Under the pieces are notes generated by a model. It was not told the origin of the DNA. It made no database searches and was given only the letters and a program-made list of their open reading frames with translations. Below, in pieces: positions 31,509-40,804 of a stretch of 64,000 bases of DNA (the first letter of the stretch is position 1; each line of letters starts with the position of its first letter). The position numbers were made by a program, and so were the translations under genes. The DNA is from Vibrio aestivus (lineage in GTDB: Bacteria; Pseudomonadota; Gammaproteobacteria; Enterobacterales; Vibrionaceae): positions 59,063 through 123,062 of the forward strand of contig JYJN01000021.1 in NCBI GenBank assembly GCA_003263845.1. Reading direction: 5' to 3'.

Positions 31509-32285
31509 TTACAAGCTCTTTCTCATACTAATCAGTGTGGCAATTTTTTCTTCCAGTTGAAGCGTATCATTACTGTCATAGTTAAACCCAACAAATACAA
31601 CAGTTCCCGGAGCTAATGAAGCTTTCTCATCATTCCATATTGCGTAACCGCTGCGTTTAATCTGACCGTCAGGATAGATAAGCCACACATAACTTTTATG
31701 CGCACTAGAGGGCAAGGACAGTGAGCTTAGATAATGAGAAAGAACATTAGGAGAGTGAATGTCTATTTGTGACGGTCTAAATACCACACCTTCAACGGTG
31801 AAAGTATGGTCTCTTTTGGGAATGAGTAGTTCAAAGTTTCCGACAAGCACAGGGTTCAAGCTGCTATCAATACGAACCAAGTCATAATCGAGTGATAAAA
31901 ATTCTCTGTGACCTACGTCCCATCGCTTAAGTTGTTCCTTGATTAAATTAATCGAGTGGATCAGGTGAGGCTTTTGAATGGCAAGGTTGTTTAAATCGAC
32001 AATGACTTCATTTTTAAGAGCTCGTGCGCTTGGATATTTATCAATGTTGAATAACTGATTTGCGATTGGGTACCCGCTCAAAGAAGCATTCTTGCTATTG
32101 GCCACTGTGTCGGCCAATATTTGCTCCAATCTAACTGGGCTAGGATATTCCAAACTAATCTGTTCACTAGGCAGAATTACTGTAGTTTTGGGTGAGCTGG
32201 GCGACGCTATAACTGCACTTTGAAAGAGCAGAGTAATCAAAGCAATGTATGTGAATGGGTGAATGGTAAACTTCTTTCTATCCAT
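31509..32285 (-). CDS. yjbG: YjbG/GfcC-family periplasmic protein, copy 2
   Basis: A 258-residue protein. It starts MDRKKFTIHPFTYIALITLL, with the signal peptide ending near ASPSS. The conserved HKSYVWLIYPDGQIKRSGYAIWN and APGTVVFVGF segments align with copy 1 (SYVWVIQPNGVVERHPIAYWN, APGAIIYVPI). It lies between yjbF and yjbH copies with spacings of 8 and 2 bases, so it is translationally grouped with them. GfcC-type periplasmic role, as for copy 1. Confidence 0.83.
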   Translation of the reverse strand: MDRKKFTIHPFTYIALITLLFQSAVIASPSSPKTTVILPSEQISLEYPSPVRLEQILADTVANSKNASLSGYPIANQLFNIDKYPSARALKNEVIVDLNNLAIQKPHLIHSINLIKEQLKRWDVGHREFLSLDYDLVRIDSSLNPVLVGNFELLIPKRDHTFTVEGVVFRPSQIDIHSPNVLSHYLSSLSLPSSAHKSYVWLIYPDGQIKRSGYAIWNDEKASLAPGTVVFVGFNYDSNDTLQLEEKIATLISMRKSL

Positions 32286-32293
32286 GATTGGCT

Positions 32294-32980
32294 CTATTCT
32301 TCGGAATCTGCTTTAAAAGGTTTTAGGATCTCGAATTCAATATGTAGTGTTTCTGGAACTAACCATTGTGAGCTTTTTGCTACGTTACCGAAATCATCAA
32401 CCCAATATTTATTGGTGAATGATTCACCTGACTCTGTAAACGTAATTTCTTCAGTTACGTAAAGTAAGTCTTTAGACCATAAAACCGAATGGAGTTTTTG
32501 AGAATTATGTATAGTCCGAGCTGCAGTAAATGTTTGATTGAAACGGTAACCTGGTTGCCAATCGTAAGTACCACCCCAAGATAATTGACCTAATTCATCG
32601 GTAAAATCTGGCAAAGAGCTGATAGAATCAAGATTTGCATCAAGCAAATTAAGGGTTTTAACTATCCGCCCGTTCTCAGTAACGACCAAAACGTAATCTT
32701 GAGATATCCACTTTAGTTGTGTATTGCCGGTAGTTGGGTTTTTCTCCGCGAATGCTAAAACCAGAAAAATTTGAGGGCCACTATTGATTCTGGCGTACAT
32801 GCTTGCGTACGGAATAGCCTGAATATCTTCGTTGGTCAACGAAATGTCTTGAGCCCCTTTAAGAGCTTCTTTTAGAGTCGCATTTGTCCCCTGGAATTTC
32901 TGACTGCACCCCAAAAGTAAGAAGGAAGTGAGGGTAAGTAATAGGCAGCGAATATACCGAGTTGGAGATGTTTTTTTCAT
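32294..32980 (-). CDS. yjbF: YjbF/GfcB-family lipoprotein, copy 2
   Basis: A 228-residue protein with lipoprotein signal ending LLLGC (cysteine near residue 25). Blocks LTNEDIQAIPYASMYARI, ENGRIVKTLNLLDANL and KYWVDDFGNVAKSSQ match copy 1 (QIQDIPYATLLLE, DGRVVKTIGL, YWLHPVTGNVVAS). First gene after the intercistronic hairpin at 33024-33058. Confidence 0.83.
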   Translation of the reverse strand: MKKTSPTRYIRCLLLTLTSFLLLGCSQKFQGTNATLKEALKGAQDISLTNEDIQAIPYASMYARINSGPQIFLVLAFAEKNPTTGNTQLKWISQDYVLVVTENGRIVKTLNLLDANLDSISSLPDFTDELGQLSWGGTYDWQPGYRFNQTFTAARTIHNSQKLHSVLWSKDLLYVTEEITFTESGESFTNKYWVDDFGNVAKSSQWLVPETLHIEFEILKPFKADSEE

Positions 32981-33023
32981 CTGTTAATTTTCCACGTACT
33001 ATAAAAAAACAAGTACAGTATTT

Positions 33024-33058
33024 AAAAAAGCACCCTTAGTAAGAAACTAAGGGTGCTT
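33024..33058 (-). terminator. Strong intercistronic hairpin between yjbE and yjbF, copy 2
   Basis: Twelve-base perfect stem AAGCACCCTTAG / CTAAGGGTGCTT with a seven-base loop, followed on the minus strand by TTTTTAAA. This is a complete intrinsic terminator inside the operon, implying that yjbE is transcribed far more than yjbFGH. Confidence 0.8.
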
Positions 33059-33079
33059 GAATTTAGCTAATCTAATTGA

Positions 33080-33329
33080 TTAGTTAGTACCACTTGTACC
33101 GCTTGTACCCGTTGTACCGTCGTTGCTGTCCGAATGCCGCAACTGCCGCAACTGTAGCTACTACAACTACACCAGCTACGATACCAGCAGTAGCCGCGCC
33201 GCCAGCTGCAGCACCAGCCGCACCAGCGCCACCAGCACCGCCACCAGAAGTAGCTGCGCCTTCTTCTTGTGCGAAAGCAGACGTTGAAGCACAAAGTGCA
33301 ACAGCCATTGCTAGAGCAAGTTTCTTCAT
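33080..33329 (-). CDS. yjbE: YjbE/GfcA-like small secreted protein, copy 2 (probably frameshifted near its end)
   Basis: Signal peptide MKKLALAMAVALCASTSAFA, then a Gly/Ala-rich segment and a hydrophobic stretch (AGIVAGVVVVATVAAVAAFG). As read, the frame ends in QQRRYNGYKRYKWY at 33084. A shift near 33125 instead gives SNDGTTGTSGTSGTN and a stop at 33080. That Gly/Thr-rich tail is what E. coli YjbE/GfcA and copy 1 have, so I take it as the true end. About 80 residues. Good ribosome site (AAGGAAATTTAAATG). A hairpin follows. Confidence 0.72.
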
Positions 33330-33579
33330 TTAAATTTCCTTGTAAATTTACATTACATATTACATCGATGTATTAATGCCCAAAAAAAGGGCACCAAATC
33401 CATAATATTCAATTGCGAAGAAAATGTAAAAGTTATTCTAATATCATTAACTTGAAAAGTAGTGACATCACGCACAATCCGAAAGTGTGATTTACCATAG
33501 ACAATAAGTTCTTTATACTGCCTTTTCGGTGTTTATTGCCTTCTGTATGACTAAAGCAGGGGGTAAATATCAAAAGTAT

Positions 33580-33585
33580 TATAAT
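33580..33585 (+). promoter_or_regulatory. Putative -10 box of the kps capsule operon
   Basis: TATAAT 69 bases before the ops element, placing ops in the transcribed leader as RfaH action requires. No good -35 hexamer is visible 17 bases upstream. Confidence 0.45.
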
Positions 33586-33615
33586 AGGCTTTGTACCGGA
33601 TCTCCGAGCAATTGT

Positions 33616-33665
33616 CAGTGTCTTGCGCTATGTGGTTACCGCTAATACTAATGGGCGGTAGCGTG
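33616..33665 (+). promoter_or_regulatory. JUMPstart-like leader with ops element (RfaH recruitment)
   Basis: GGCGGTAGCGTG at 33654-33665 is an exact ops element. Upstream, CAGTGTCTTGCGCTATGT from 33616 resembles the 5' part of the JUMPstart sequence. RfaH binds ops DNA on the paused polymerase and prevents termination in long LPS and capsule operons. The element lies 50 bases before the first kps-operon gene, and the operon that follows runs almost 14 kb. Confidence 0.92.
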
Positions 33666-33715
33666 CTCAAAAACTGTGCGTTGAATTCGATGTAATATAA
33701 ATAGAATACGGATAT

Positions 33716-34096
33716 ATGTTTTTACGTAAATGGCTTCTTCTTTTTGCAAGCGTGCTGATAGTGGGTTGCTCTTCTCAACCTAGGCACGTTTCAGCAACCC
33801 TTCCTTTAGTTCAGCACAAGTCGGAACCCGCTGGAAAACCTATCCCAGCAATGTATCGCTCTGGGTTGGAAGACCTCAATTCAACTAGACTGCAACACAC
33901 CAGATACCAAATCTTGTTAGGCCCTCTTTATACGTCAGCTCTTGGTTTAGATTGTAGGGAACTCGTGATCACGGAATCTAACCAAGAACCTACTAGCCGA
34001 GTTGCTTGCAGTGAAAAGAAGCAATATGACCAGCAGATACGCGCTTGGTATCTAATGCCTAATATTATTCAATCTTCCACGTCAGTTAAGTTGTAA
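33716..34096 (+). CDS. Small lipoprotein, first gene of the capsule operon
   Basis: A 126-residue protein with a lipoprotein signal (LLFASVLIVGC, cysteine 18). The rest has no motif I recognise. Two further cysteines (LDCREL, VACSEK) could form a disulfide in the periplasm. It is 5 bases from kpsD, so the two probably work together. A role as a partner of the KpsD outer-membrane channel is inference from position. Confidence 0.75.
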   Translation: MFLRKWLLLFASVLIVGCSSQPRHVSATLPLVQHKSEPAGKPIPAMYRSGLEDLNSTRLQHTRYQILLGPLYTSALGLDCRELVITESNQEPTSRVACSEKKQYDQQIRAWYLMPNIIQSSTSVKL

Positions 34097-34101
34097 CTCC
34101 T

Positions 34102-35906
34102 ATGAATAACTCCTTTTTCAGCCCCAAATCTGGAAGTAAGCGCTTACTGAGCAAATCTACGGTTGCTTCAGGGTTGTTGCTATCTGGCTTTTCGATGAGT
34201 CTGCTAGCAAATCCACTTCTTGCTGAACAAGCGCTTAATGCCAATAACTATGCCTTGCCTTCAAGTTCAGTCTCTATCAATGGTTCCGGCGTTCCGTCGA
34301 TACCTACAACTTTGGCGCCAAATCAAGCCTTAGAGCAAGGAACTTACACTGCTGAAGGTCGAAGTAACTTATTGCTCCCTGGTGAGTCAGATGTCAGAGA
34401 GTTATTGCCATCTTCGGGTGAAGACTATCCGCCACCGTATGGTGCAAACTTGTTTGCGGGTGGTTATGAAACCGAGCGTACCGACGGCCTTAACGACAAT
34501 TACCTGATTGCTGCCGGCGACAAGATCAATATTTGGCTTTGGGGAGCAGTGAACTATTCCAATGTTGTGACTGTTGATAATCAAGCAACATATTCATTCC
34601 TGAAGTTGGCCCGATAAAGGTACAAGACTTACGTGCTAGTGAAGTTAATGCGTACGTCACATCCAAAATTAAGCAGGTCTATACGAACAATGTGAATGTT
34701 TACGTCAATCTGCTTACCTCTACACCAGTCAGTGTTTTCCTTTCTGGCCCTGTGATACGTCCGGGGCAATATGCCGGTATGGCATCAGACAGTGTGCTGT
34801 ACTTTTTGAAGCGTGCTGGCGGCATCGATTCTATTCGTGGTAGCTACCGCGAAATTCAGATTGTACGTAATAACCAAGTGATTGAAAGCATCGACTTATA
34901 CGATTTTGTGCGTACAGGCAGTATGCCCAAGCTGAGCTTTAAAGATGGTGATGTGATTTTAGTTAAGCCGCAGAAGGCGGCAGTAACTGTGGCGGGTGGG
35001 GCACGCAACCCATTTCGATTTGAGCTAGAAACCGAAGTCGCCAATGGTGTTAAGTTAACAGAATATGCGAGGCCACTTGCAAAAGTAAGCCACGTAGGGG
35101 TGATTGGTAACCGAGCTACGGGGCCTTTTTCTTTGTATATGCCTTATGAAGAGTTCAAAAACTTCAACCTGCAAGATGGCGATAAAGTCATTTTTAACGA
35201 CGACCTTCATGCCCAAGTGATTGATGTACAGTTAATGGGGAGCTACCTAGGCCCTTCTTATTTTGCCGTAAATAAAACAACTCGCCTGCATGAGCTGTTG
35301 AATCACGTGCCAGTAGAAGAGCAACTGGCAGATTTTGATTCGATTTACATTCTGCGTGAGAGCGTGGCGCAAAAGCAGAAAGAGATGATAGAGGAATCGC
35401 TTAACCGCTTAGAGCGTAGCGTATTTACCGCGCCTGCTTCTTCTGATGGTGAGGCGAGAATACGTGCTCAAGAAGCACAAATGGTGATGCAGTTTACAGA
35501 GCGCGCGCGACGAATCGAGCCTTTAGGCAAAGTGATTGTTGCTGAGGGTGGAAACATTGCCAATATTCGCTTAGAACAAGGCGATAAAATCGTTATCCCG
35601 TACAAGACAGATTTGATACACATCAGTGGCGAAGTGCTAATGCCACAAGCGGTCGTGTTTAACCCGAATGCGAAAATTGATGACTATATTGCGTGGGCGG
35701 GTGGCTTTACCGACAGGGCGGAAGATACACGTATTGCTGTTGTAAGAGCGAATGGTTTAGTCGAGTTTGATAGCGATAAGCCGATCCGACAAGGTGACCA
35801 GATTTTAGTACTTCCTAAAATAGATACTAAGACGATGCAAGCAGTGAAAGACATTACCCAAATCATCTACCAAATCGCAGTGGCGGCGAACGTGGTGCTG
35901 GATTGA
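34102..35906 (+). CDS. kpsD: Capsule polysaccharide export protein KpsD (frameshifted as sequenced)
   Basis: KpsD is the outer-membrane polysaccharide export component of ABC-transporter capsules, working with KpsE. After a signal region comes the export domain (NYLIAAGDKINIWLWGAVNYS). Several SLBB domains follow (VFLSGPVIRPGQYAGMASDS, HISGEVLMPQAVVFNPN), ending in the family C-terminus DITQIIYQIAVAANVVLD. The frame breaks near 34588, where one added G restores IFIPEVGPIKVQDL. About 601 residues. Unlike Wza it has no lipobox, as for E. coli KpsD. Two bases separate it from the next gene. Confidence 0.93.
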
Positions 35907-35908
35907 GT

Positions 35909-37161
35909 ATGAAAACGGATCATATCATCTTGTCATTAGATCCAATGTACTCACCGTTACATGAAAAAATAGCCAAACTGACAAGTGTTAAAAGGTTTTC
36001 GATAACGTCATGTTTTGCAAAGAAAATTTATCTACCAAGTTTCCAGCAGTATCTAGCCGTCGGGATTATTGATTCAGTAACAAAAGAAGATGCGCAGCCG
36101 TATCAAAGCAAGATGGCTTGTATGAATACATACCACCATGCGTACGCGTCTAAGGTGGAGGGGCGCGCTTTAAGTGATGAAGAGCTTAATTACATGGCGA
36201 GATTTTATTTGGGGCTAAAAAAGTTCATTCTTGAAAAGGGAATCAGCTTATTGTTAGTTCACAATGAATCTCGATGGTATCACAGTGTTGCTTTAGAGCT
36301 ATGTAGGGAGTTAAGTATACCTTATTTAGTTACCGAGCAAGGGTTGATTAGGCCACATACCACCGTAATTGATTCTCAAGGAAGTAACGCGAATAGCAGA
36401 ATTGAGTTTGATTGTAACAGCATAGGTAACCTTGATTTGGCTAAGGAAAAACAGCTATTTGTGCCTAAGAATACGCATGATTCATTGAAATCAATGTTCT
36501 ATTTTTTGCTTTTTTTGATCATATTTACGATAGAAAGAATCAATAGAAGTCGTAGTGTTGTTCGTTATATGCATAACAATTACAGTCTAAGAAAGTATGC
36601 AAAGCGAATCGTAAATAAGATCTTGAAGAAGAAGAAATCTTCACCTCAATCGAGCGAAGGTGCCGTGTTATTGCTATTGCAGTTAGAGAACGACTCGCAG
36701 TTTCTTTTGCATAGCCCATTTGAGTCGAACCAAGAAGTAATAGATTTAGTTTCTGATTTTGCTAAAAAGAATCATTGCAAACTAGCACTAAAACGTCACC
36801 CTCTAGATGATGGAACTTACAGTTTGGCAGAACATGTATACATGGTTGACGGTAAAATAACTGAATTAGCGAAAGTAGCTAAGATGGTTTTCACTATAAA
36901 TTCTAGTGCCAGCATAGATGTATTAAGGACAAATACACCTTTAATTCTATTGGGGACTCCATTTATCACAGGGAAGGTATTGCTAGCCGATATAGCGTCG
37001 ATTCGCAGTTAGAGAGTGCTAGTAAAGACGATTCTCACGTGAGTATGAAGTTGAGACAGCTTTTTCTGTCTTATTTGCATAATGACTACCTGGTCCATGG
37101 AGCGGGGTATTCATTTTCTTCTGAGAGCTTAAGAAATAAGTTAGAAAAAATACTCGATTAA
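35909..37161 (+). CDS. kpsS: KpsS-like capsule Kdo transferase (frameshifted as sequenced)
   Basis: KpsS adds the first Kdo residue to lyso-phosphatidylglycerol, starting the lipid terminus on which group 2 capsules are built. KpsC then extends the Kdo linker. Seen here: LLVHNESRWYHSVALEL, then VTEQGLIRPHTTVIDSQGSN (residues 141-160), matching the (E)EGYLRP-type block of the capsule synthesis family. LKRHPLDDG and FTINSSASIDVLRTNTPLI follow. The frame breaks near 36975 and the end (SESLRNKLEKILD) is in another frame. About 417 residues. A hydrophobic stretch (YFLLFLIIFTI) near residue 197 is unusual. Assignment as KpsS is by motif and context. Confidence 0.75.
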
Positions 37162-37197
37162 AGTTAAAAATAAAAGTTGGTTAAAGAGAAATATATA

Positions 37198-38186
37198 ATG
37201 AAAACTTTAGATATTAACGACTATTATTCAATATCTAGTGAGCAAAAGCCGATTCTAGAATCTATTGTGGAAACGTTTCAGCATCAAGCGGAAGCGCTTC
37301 AAAATATGGCGAACACTATTGATTTTGAAGAATACCAAAAAGCAATATCCTTTATTTTAAATTGCAAAGGTCATGTCATCATTTGCGGTATGGGAAAATC
37401 TGGTCACGTTGGCAAGAAAATTTCAGCCACTTTGGCCTCAACGGGTACACCAAGCTTCTTTTTGCACCCTAGTGAGGCTTTTCATGGTGATTTAGGTATG
37501 ATTACGCGCGATGATGTGATTATTCTAATTTCAAACAGTGGTGAAACCGATGAGGTACTTCAGCTTATTCCATCACTAAAGTCATTTGGCAATAAAGTGA
37601 TCTCTATTACAGGTAGAGCGGAGTCAACAATGAGTGTTAACTCTGATGCGTCACTGCTACTTGCTGACTCAAAAGAATCTTGCCCTAACAACTTAGCACC
37701 AACAACATCCACCACTTTGACTATCGCACTTGGCGACGCATTGGCAGTAGCGCTGATGAAAGCAAGGCAGTTTCAGCCAAATGACTTCGCGCGTTTTCAC
37801 CCTGGAGCTCACTAGGTCGCCGACTTCTGACTCAAGTGTCCGATATCATGTCTTCAGATAATTTACCAATAGTTGATGTTAACGAACCGATTACTTCGAC
37901 CATTGTTACCATGAATGACTCCCGTAAAGGTACTGCGATTGTGACTAACAACGGTAATCTCGCTGGGATTATTACCGATGGTGACCTCCGCCGTGCTATG
38001 GCAACCGACCGCTTTACCTTAGATCTCACTGCCGGAGATATCATGACAAAGAGTCCGAAAATCTGTTATGAAACTGAGATGCTGGCAGATGCCGAAGAGA
38101 AAATGCGAGAGAACTCAATTTCTTCGCTCGTTGTATTGAGTGAAAGCAATAAGATTGTTGGACTTATTCAAATCTTCAACATGTAA
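37198..38186 (+). CDS. kpsF: Arabinose-5-phosphate isomerase KpsF (frameshifted as sequenced)
   Basis: Converts ribulose 5-phosphate to arabinose 5-phosphate, the first step of Kdo synthesis. The SIS domain has IICGMGKSGHVGKKISATLAS and LISNSGETDEVL, and the catalytic region includes FHGDLGMI. The C-terminal half has two CBS domains (IITDGDLRRAM, LIQIFNM end). The frame breaks near 37810, where one added G restores HPGGSLGRRLL. About 330 residues. It is the capsule-locus paralogue of KdsD. Confidence 0.93.
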
Positions 38187-38203
38187 CCAATACTAGATCA
38201 TCA

Positions 38204-38984
38204 ATGAATGAATTAAGACACGCGCTTCGTGTTCAGGGGCGCGTTATCCACGCACTTATCCTTCGCGAGGCTCTCGGTAAATACGGAAAAAGTAAGCTTG
38301 GCTACCTTTGGGCCCTATTGGAGCCAGTACTCCAAGTTTTAATGCTAGTACTTATCTTCTCTGCTTTGGGGCGTCAATCCCCTGTTGGCGGTGACTTAGC
38401 GGTTTTTTTTACCACAGGTATAGTCCCCTGGCTAATCTACAGTAGCTTATCCAGTAGGTTGTCTGGCGCACTTGGTGCCAATCAAGCTCTACTTGCATAC
38501 CCCATGTAACCCCTTTTGATGTTTTAATGGGAAGAGCATTACTCGAAGCAGTTACTATGCTTGTCGTTTTCGTCGTGATCATTATTAGTTTGCAAATGAT
38601 GGGTAAGGCGTTAGAAGTCTACGACTTGTTCAATGTACTAACGGCACTGTTAGTCTTAATTGTGTTTAGTACCGGAGTCGGGATGATAAATTCAGCGGTT
38701 CGCATATATTTTGATAGTTGGGATAAATTATTTAGCGCACTGAATAGGCCGCTGTATTTCCTGTCCGGCATTTTCTTTACTGCAGCTAGCCTCCCCCCCA
38801 AGCAAGAGAATATCTTCAATGGAACCCGATTTTTCAGTGTGTTGAATGGGTGAGGGTTGGTTTCTTCTCCACTTATCAGAATACCTACATACTTCATGGT
38901 TACACGATAAGCTGTGCCTTTTTGGCATTTGTCGTTGGCTTAGCTCTGACTCAAGCAACAAAGCACAAAGCTAGAAATTTATGA
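38204..38984 (+). CDS. kpsM: Capsule ABC transporter permease KpsM (frameshifted as sequenced)
   Basis: ABC-2 type inner-membrane permease that exports lipid-linked capsule with KpsT. It starts MNELRHALRVQGRVIHALIL. The segment REALGKYGKSKLGYLWALLEPV is typical of KpsM/CtrC. About six hydrophobic helices follow. There are two breaks: near 38507 (one added G restores YPMVTPFDV) and near 38815 (one added T restores NIFQWNPIFQCVEWVR). Its stop overlaps the kpsT start by four bases (ATGA). Confidence 0.92.
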
Positions 38985-39634
38985 TAGACCTTATAAATGT
39001 TTCCAAAGTCTACAAAACCCCAAAGGGTAAGAAACACGTTCTAAAGCCCTCAAATTTAAGTTTTCCTGCTGGAAGAAACATTGGACTACTAGGAGTCAAC
39101 GGCGCTGGAAAATCGACACTACTTAGGATGATCGCAGGATCTGAAGCCCCAACTACAGGCATTATCAAAAGACATGTCAAAATGTCATGGCCACTGGGCT
39201 TTTCTGGAGGATTTAACGGTTCTTTGACTGGTGCGCAAAACCTTAGGTTTATTAGTCGCATCTATGGCGCCAATATTAAGGATGTCACTGGATTTGTCAG
39301 GGAGTTCTCCGAACTTGGTGACTACCTTGAAATGCCTATTAAAAGTTACAGTTCAGGAATGAAAGCTCGGCTTGCCTTCGGATTATCTATGGCGATTGAC
39401 TTCGATTGCTACCTCGTCGATGAAATCACGGGTGTAGGTGACCGAAAATTTCAAGAAAAGTGCCGAGATGCTTTTAAGGCGCGGAGTGAGAAATCTAGCT
39501 TAATTATGGTGTCACACAGTATGCCTACTCTCAAAGAACACTGTGATATGGGAGCTGTCCTATCTGATGGAGAGCTCAAGTTTTATGAGGATATCAATGA
39601 AGCTATTGATACTTACCTAGCGCTATCAAAATGA
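38981..39634 (+). CDS. kpsT: Capsule ABC transporter ATP-binding protein KpsT
   Basis: Energises capsule export. Walker A is GVNGAGKST (about residue 37), the ABC signature is YSSGMKARLAFGLSM, Walker B is DCYLVDEI, and the switch histidine is in MVSHSM. It is 217 residues, normal for KpsT. Like other KpsT proteins it has no extended C-terminal carbohydrate-binding domain, unlike Wzt, which argues for a group 2 capsule and not an ABC-type O antigen. Overlaps kpsM and kpsE by four bases each. Confidence 0.95.
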   Translation: MIDLINVSKVYKTPKGKKHVLKPSNLSFPAGRNIGLLGVNGAGKSTLLRMIAGSEAPTTGIIKRHVKMSWPLGFSGGFNGSLTGAQNLRFISRIYGANIKDVTGFVREFSELGDYLEMPIKSYSSGMKARLAFGLSMAIDFDCYLVDEITGVGDRKFQEKCRDAFKARSEKSSLIMVSHSMPTLKEHCDMGAVLSDGELKFYEDINEAIDTYLALSK

Positions 39635-40782
39635 ATATAAAGTTACAGAAAAAACACAAGACGCTATTGAACAAACTCTGGAAAAATAGAAATTCCAAAC
39701 AGCGCTCCTTTATACTCGTCGTCATTTTGCCGACTCTTTTGGCGAGTATCTACTACACCTTCATTGCTTCTGGGCTATATATGGTTGAGTCTAGGTTTGC
39801 GGTGAAAGGAAACGAAATGCAGCAAATGGACCTTCTAAGTGGACTTGCAGGCATACCCGCACAAGGTGGAAGTTCCAGTGATTCCTATATTGTTCAAGAT
39901 TACATTAGCTCTATTGATATTATTCAGGCACTTAGCAATGACATCGACCTGGAAGCAATATACAACCACCCAGATGCAGACTGGTTTTCTGCAATGGGTT
40001 ACGAAAAAACACTAGAAGAAACTCTTAAGTACTGGCGTAAAAGAGTAACCGTTTCCTATGACCCAACGACAACAATTACCACTTTGAAGGTACGTGCATT
40101 TAATCCTGAACAAGCGCAGCAACTCGCGAAGGCCATTATTCGTCAGAGTGAGTTTTTAGTTAACAGCTTATCAGAGCGCGCAAGACAAGATGATCTCGAG
40201 TTCGCTAATGAAGAAGTAGCACGAGCAGAAGCACGAGTTACCAGAGCACGTGTTGCAATGAATGATTTTCGTACATCAATTGAAGACTTAGATCCTACGC
40301 AAACCGCCTCAGCTAAAATGATGCTAATAGCGCAACTGGAAGGCCAGCTCGCACAAGCAAAAACTGAGCTTGATGTGTTGCTGAGCTATATGAATAAAAG
40401 TGCGCCTGAAGTCGTCAGATCTACTCGAAGAGTTAACGCAATAAAGAATCAAATAATGGCGGAGAAGAAAAGAATTACGAGTAACGGCCCTACCGGAGAT
40501 GCTCTTGCTGGCGTGTTTGCAGATTATGAGCCACTTCTTACTGAGCGCACATTTTCAGAAAAAGCATACGCCTCCACCCTTGCTTCTCTCGAAGCCGCAC
40601 GAGTCGAGGCCAGCAGGAAGCATCGCTATTTAGCCACCTTTGTTGAGCCAACGTTACCTGATGAAGCAGTTGAGCCAATTCGCGCGAAAGCGATCGCGAC
40701 GGTTTTCTTTGGGGCAATTGTGGCTTGGGCTATTGGGTTCTTAGGTATTGGGATAGTTCGTGAACACGTCGGCTGGGTTTAA
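39631..40782 (+). CDS. kpsE: Capsule export inner-membrane protein KpsE (polysaccharide co-polymerase family)
   Basis: KpsE bridges the KpsMT transporter and KpsD across the periplasm. The N-terminal transmembrane helix is FILVVILPTLLASIYYTFIAS. The periplasmic domain is rich in coiled coil (residues about 180-270, with FANEEVARAEARVTRARVAM). A C-terminal helix (AIATVFFGAIVAWAIGFLGIG) ends the protein. It is 383 residues, as usual. Confidence 0.93.
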   Translation: MNIKLQKKHKTLLNKLWKNRNSKQRSFILVVILPTLLASIYYTFIASGLYMVESRFAVKGNEMQQMDLLSGLAGIPAQGGSSSDSYIVQDYISSIDIIQALSNDIDLEAIYNHPDADWFSAMGYEKTLEETLKYWRKRVTVSYDPTTTITTLKVRAFNPEQAQQLAKAIIRQSEFLVNSLSERARQDDLEFANEEVARAEARVTRARVAMNDFRTSIEDLDPTQTASAKMMLIAQLEGQLAQAKTELDVLLSYMNKSAPEVVRSTRRVNAIKNQIMAEKKRITSNGPTGDALAGVFADYEPLLTERTFSEKAYASTLASLEAARVEASRKHRYLATFVEPTLPDEAVEPIRAKAIATVFFGAIVAWAIGFLGIGIVREHVGWV

Positions 40783-40804
40783 ATTTCTATTTGAAGGTTA
40801 TTAA

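Noticed and set aside
33067..33333. Frames on both strands over yjbE copy 2 (plus-strand 79 codons, minus-strand 75 codons)
   Set aside because: Shadows of a highly repetitive Gly/Ala codon tract; the minus-strand yjbE frame has a signal peptide and ribosome site.
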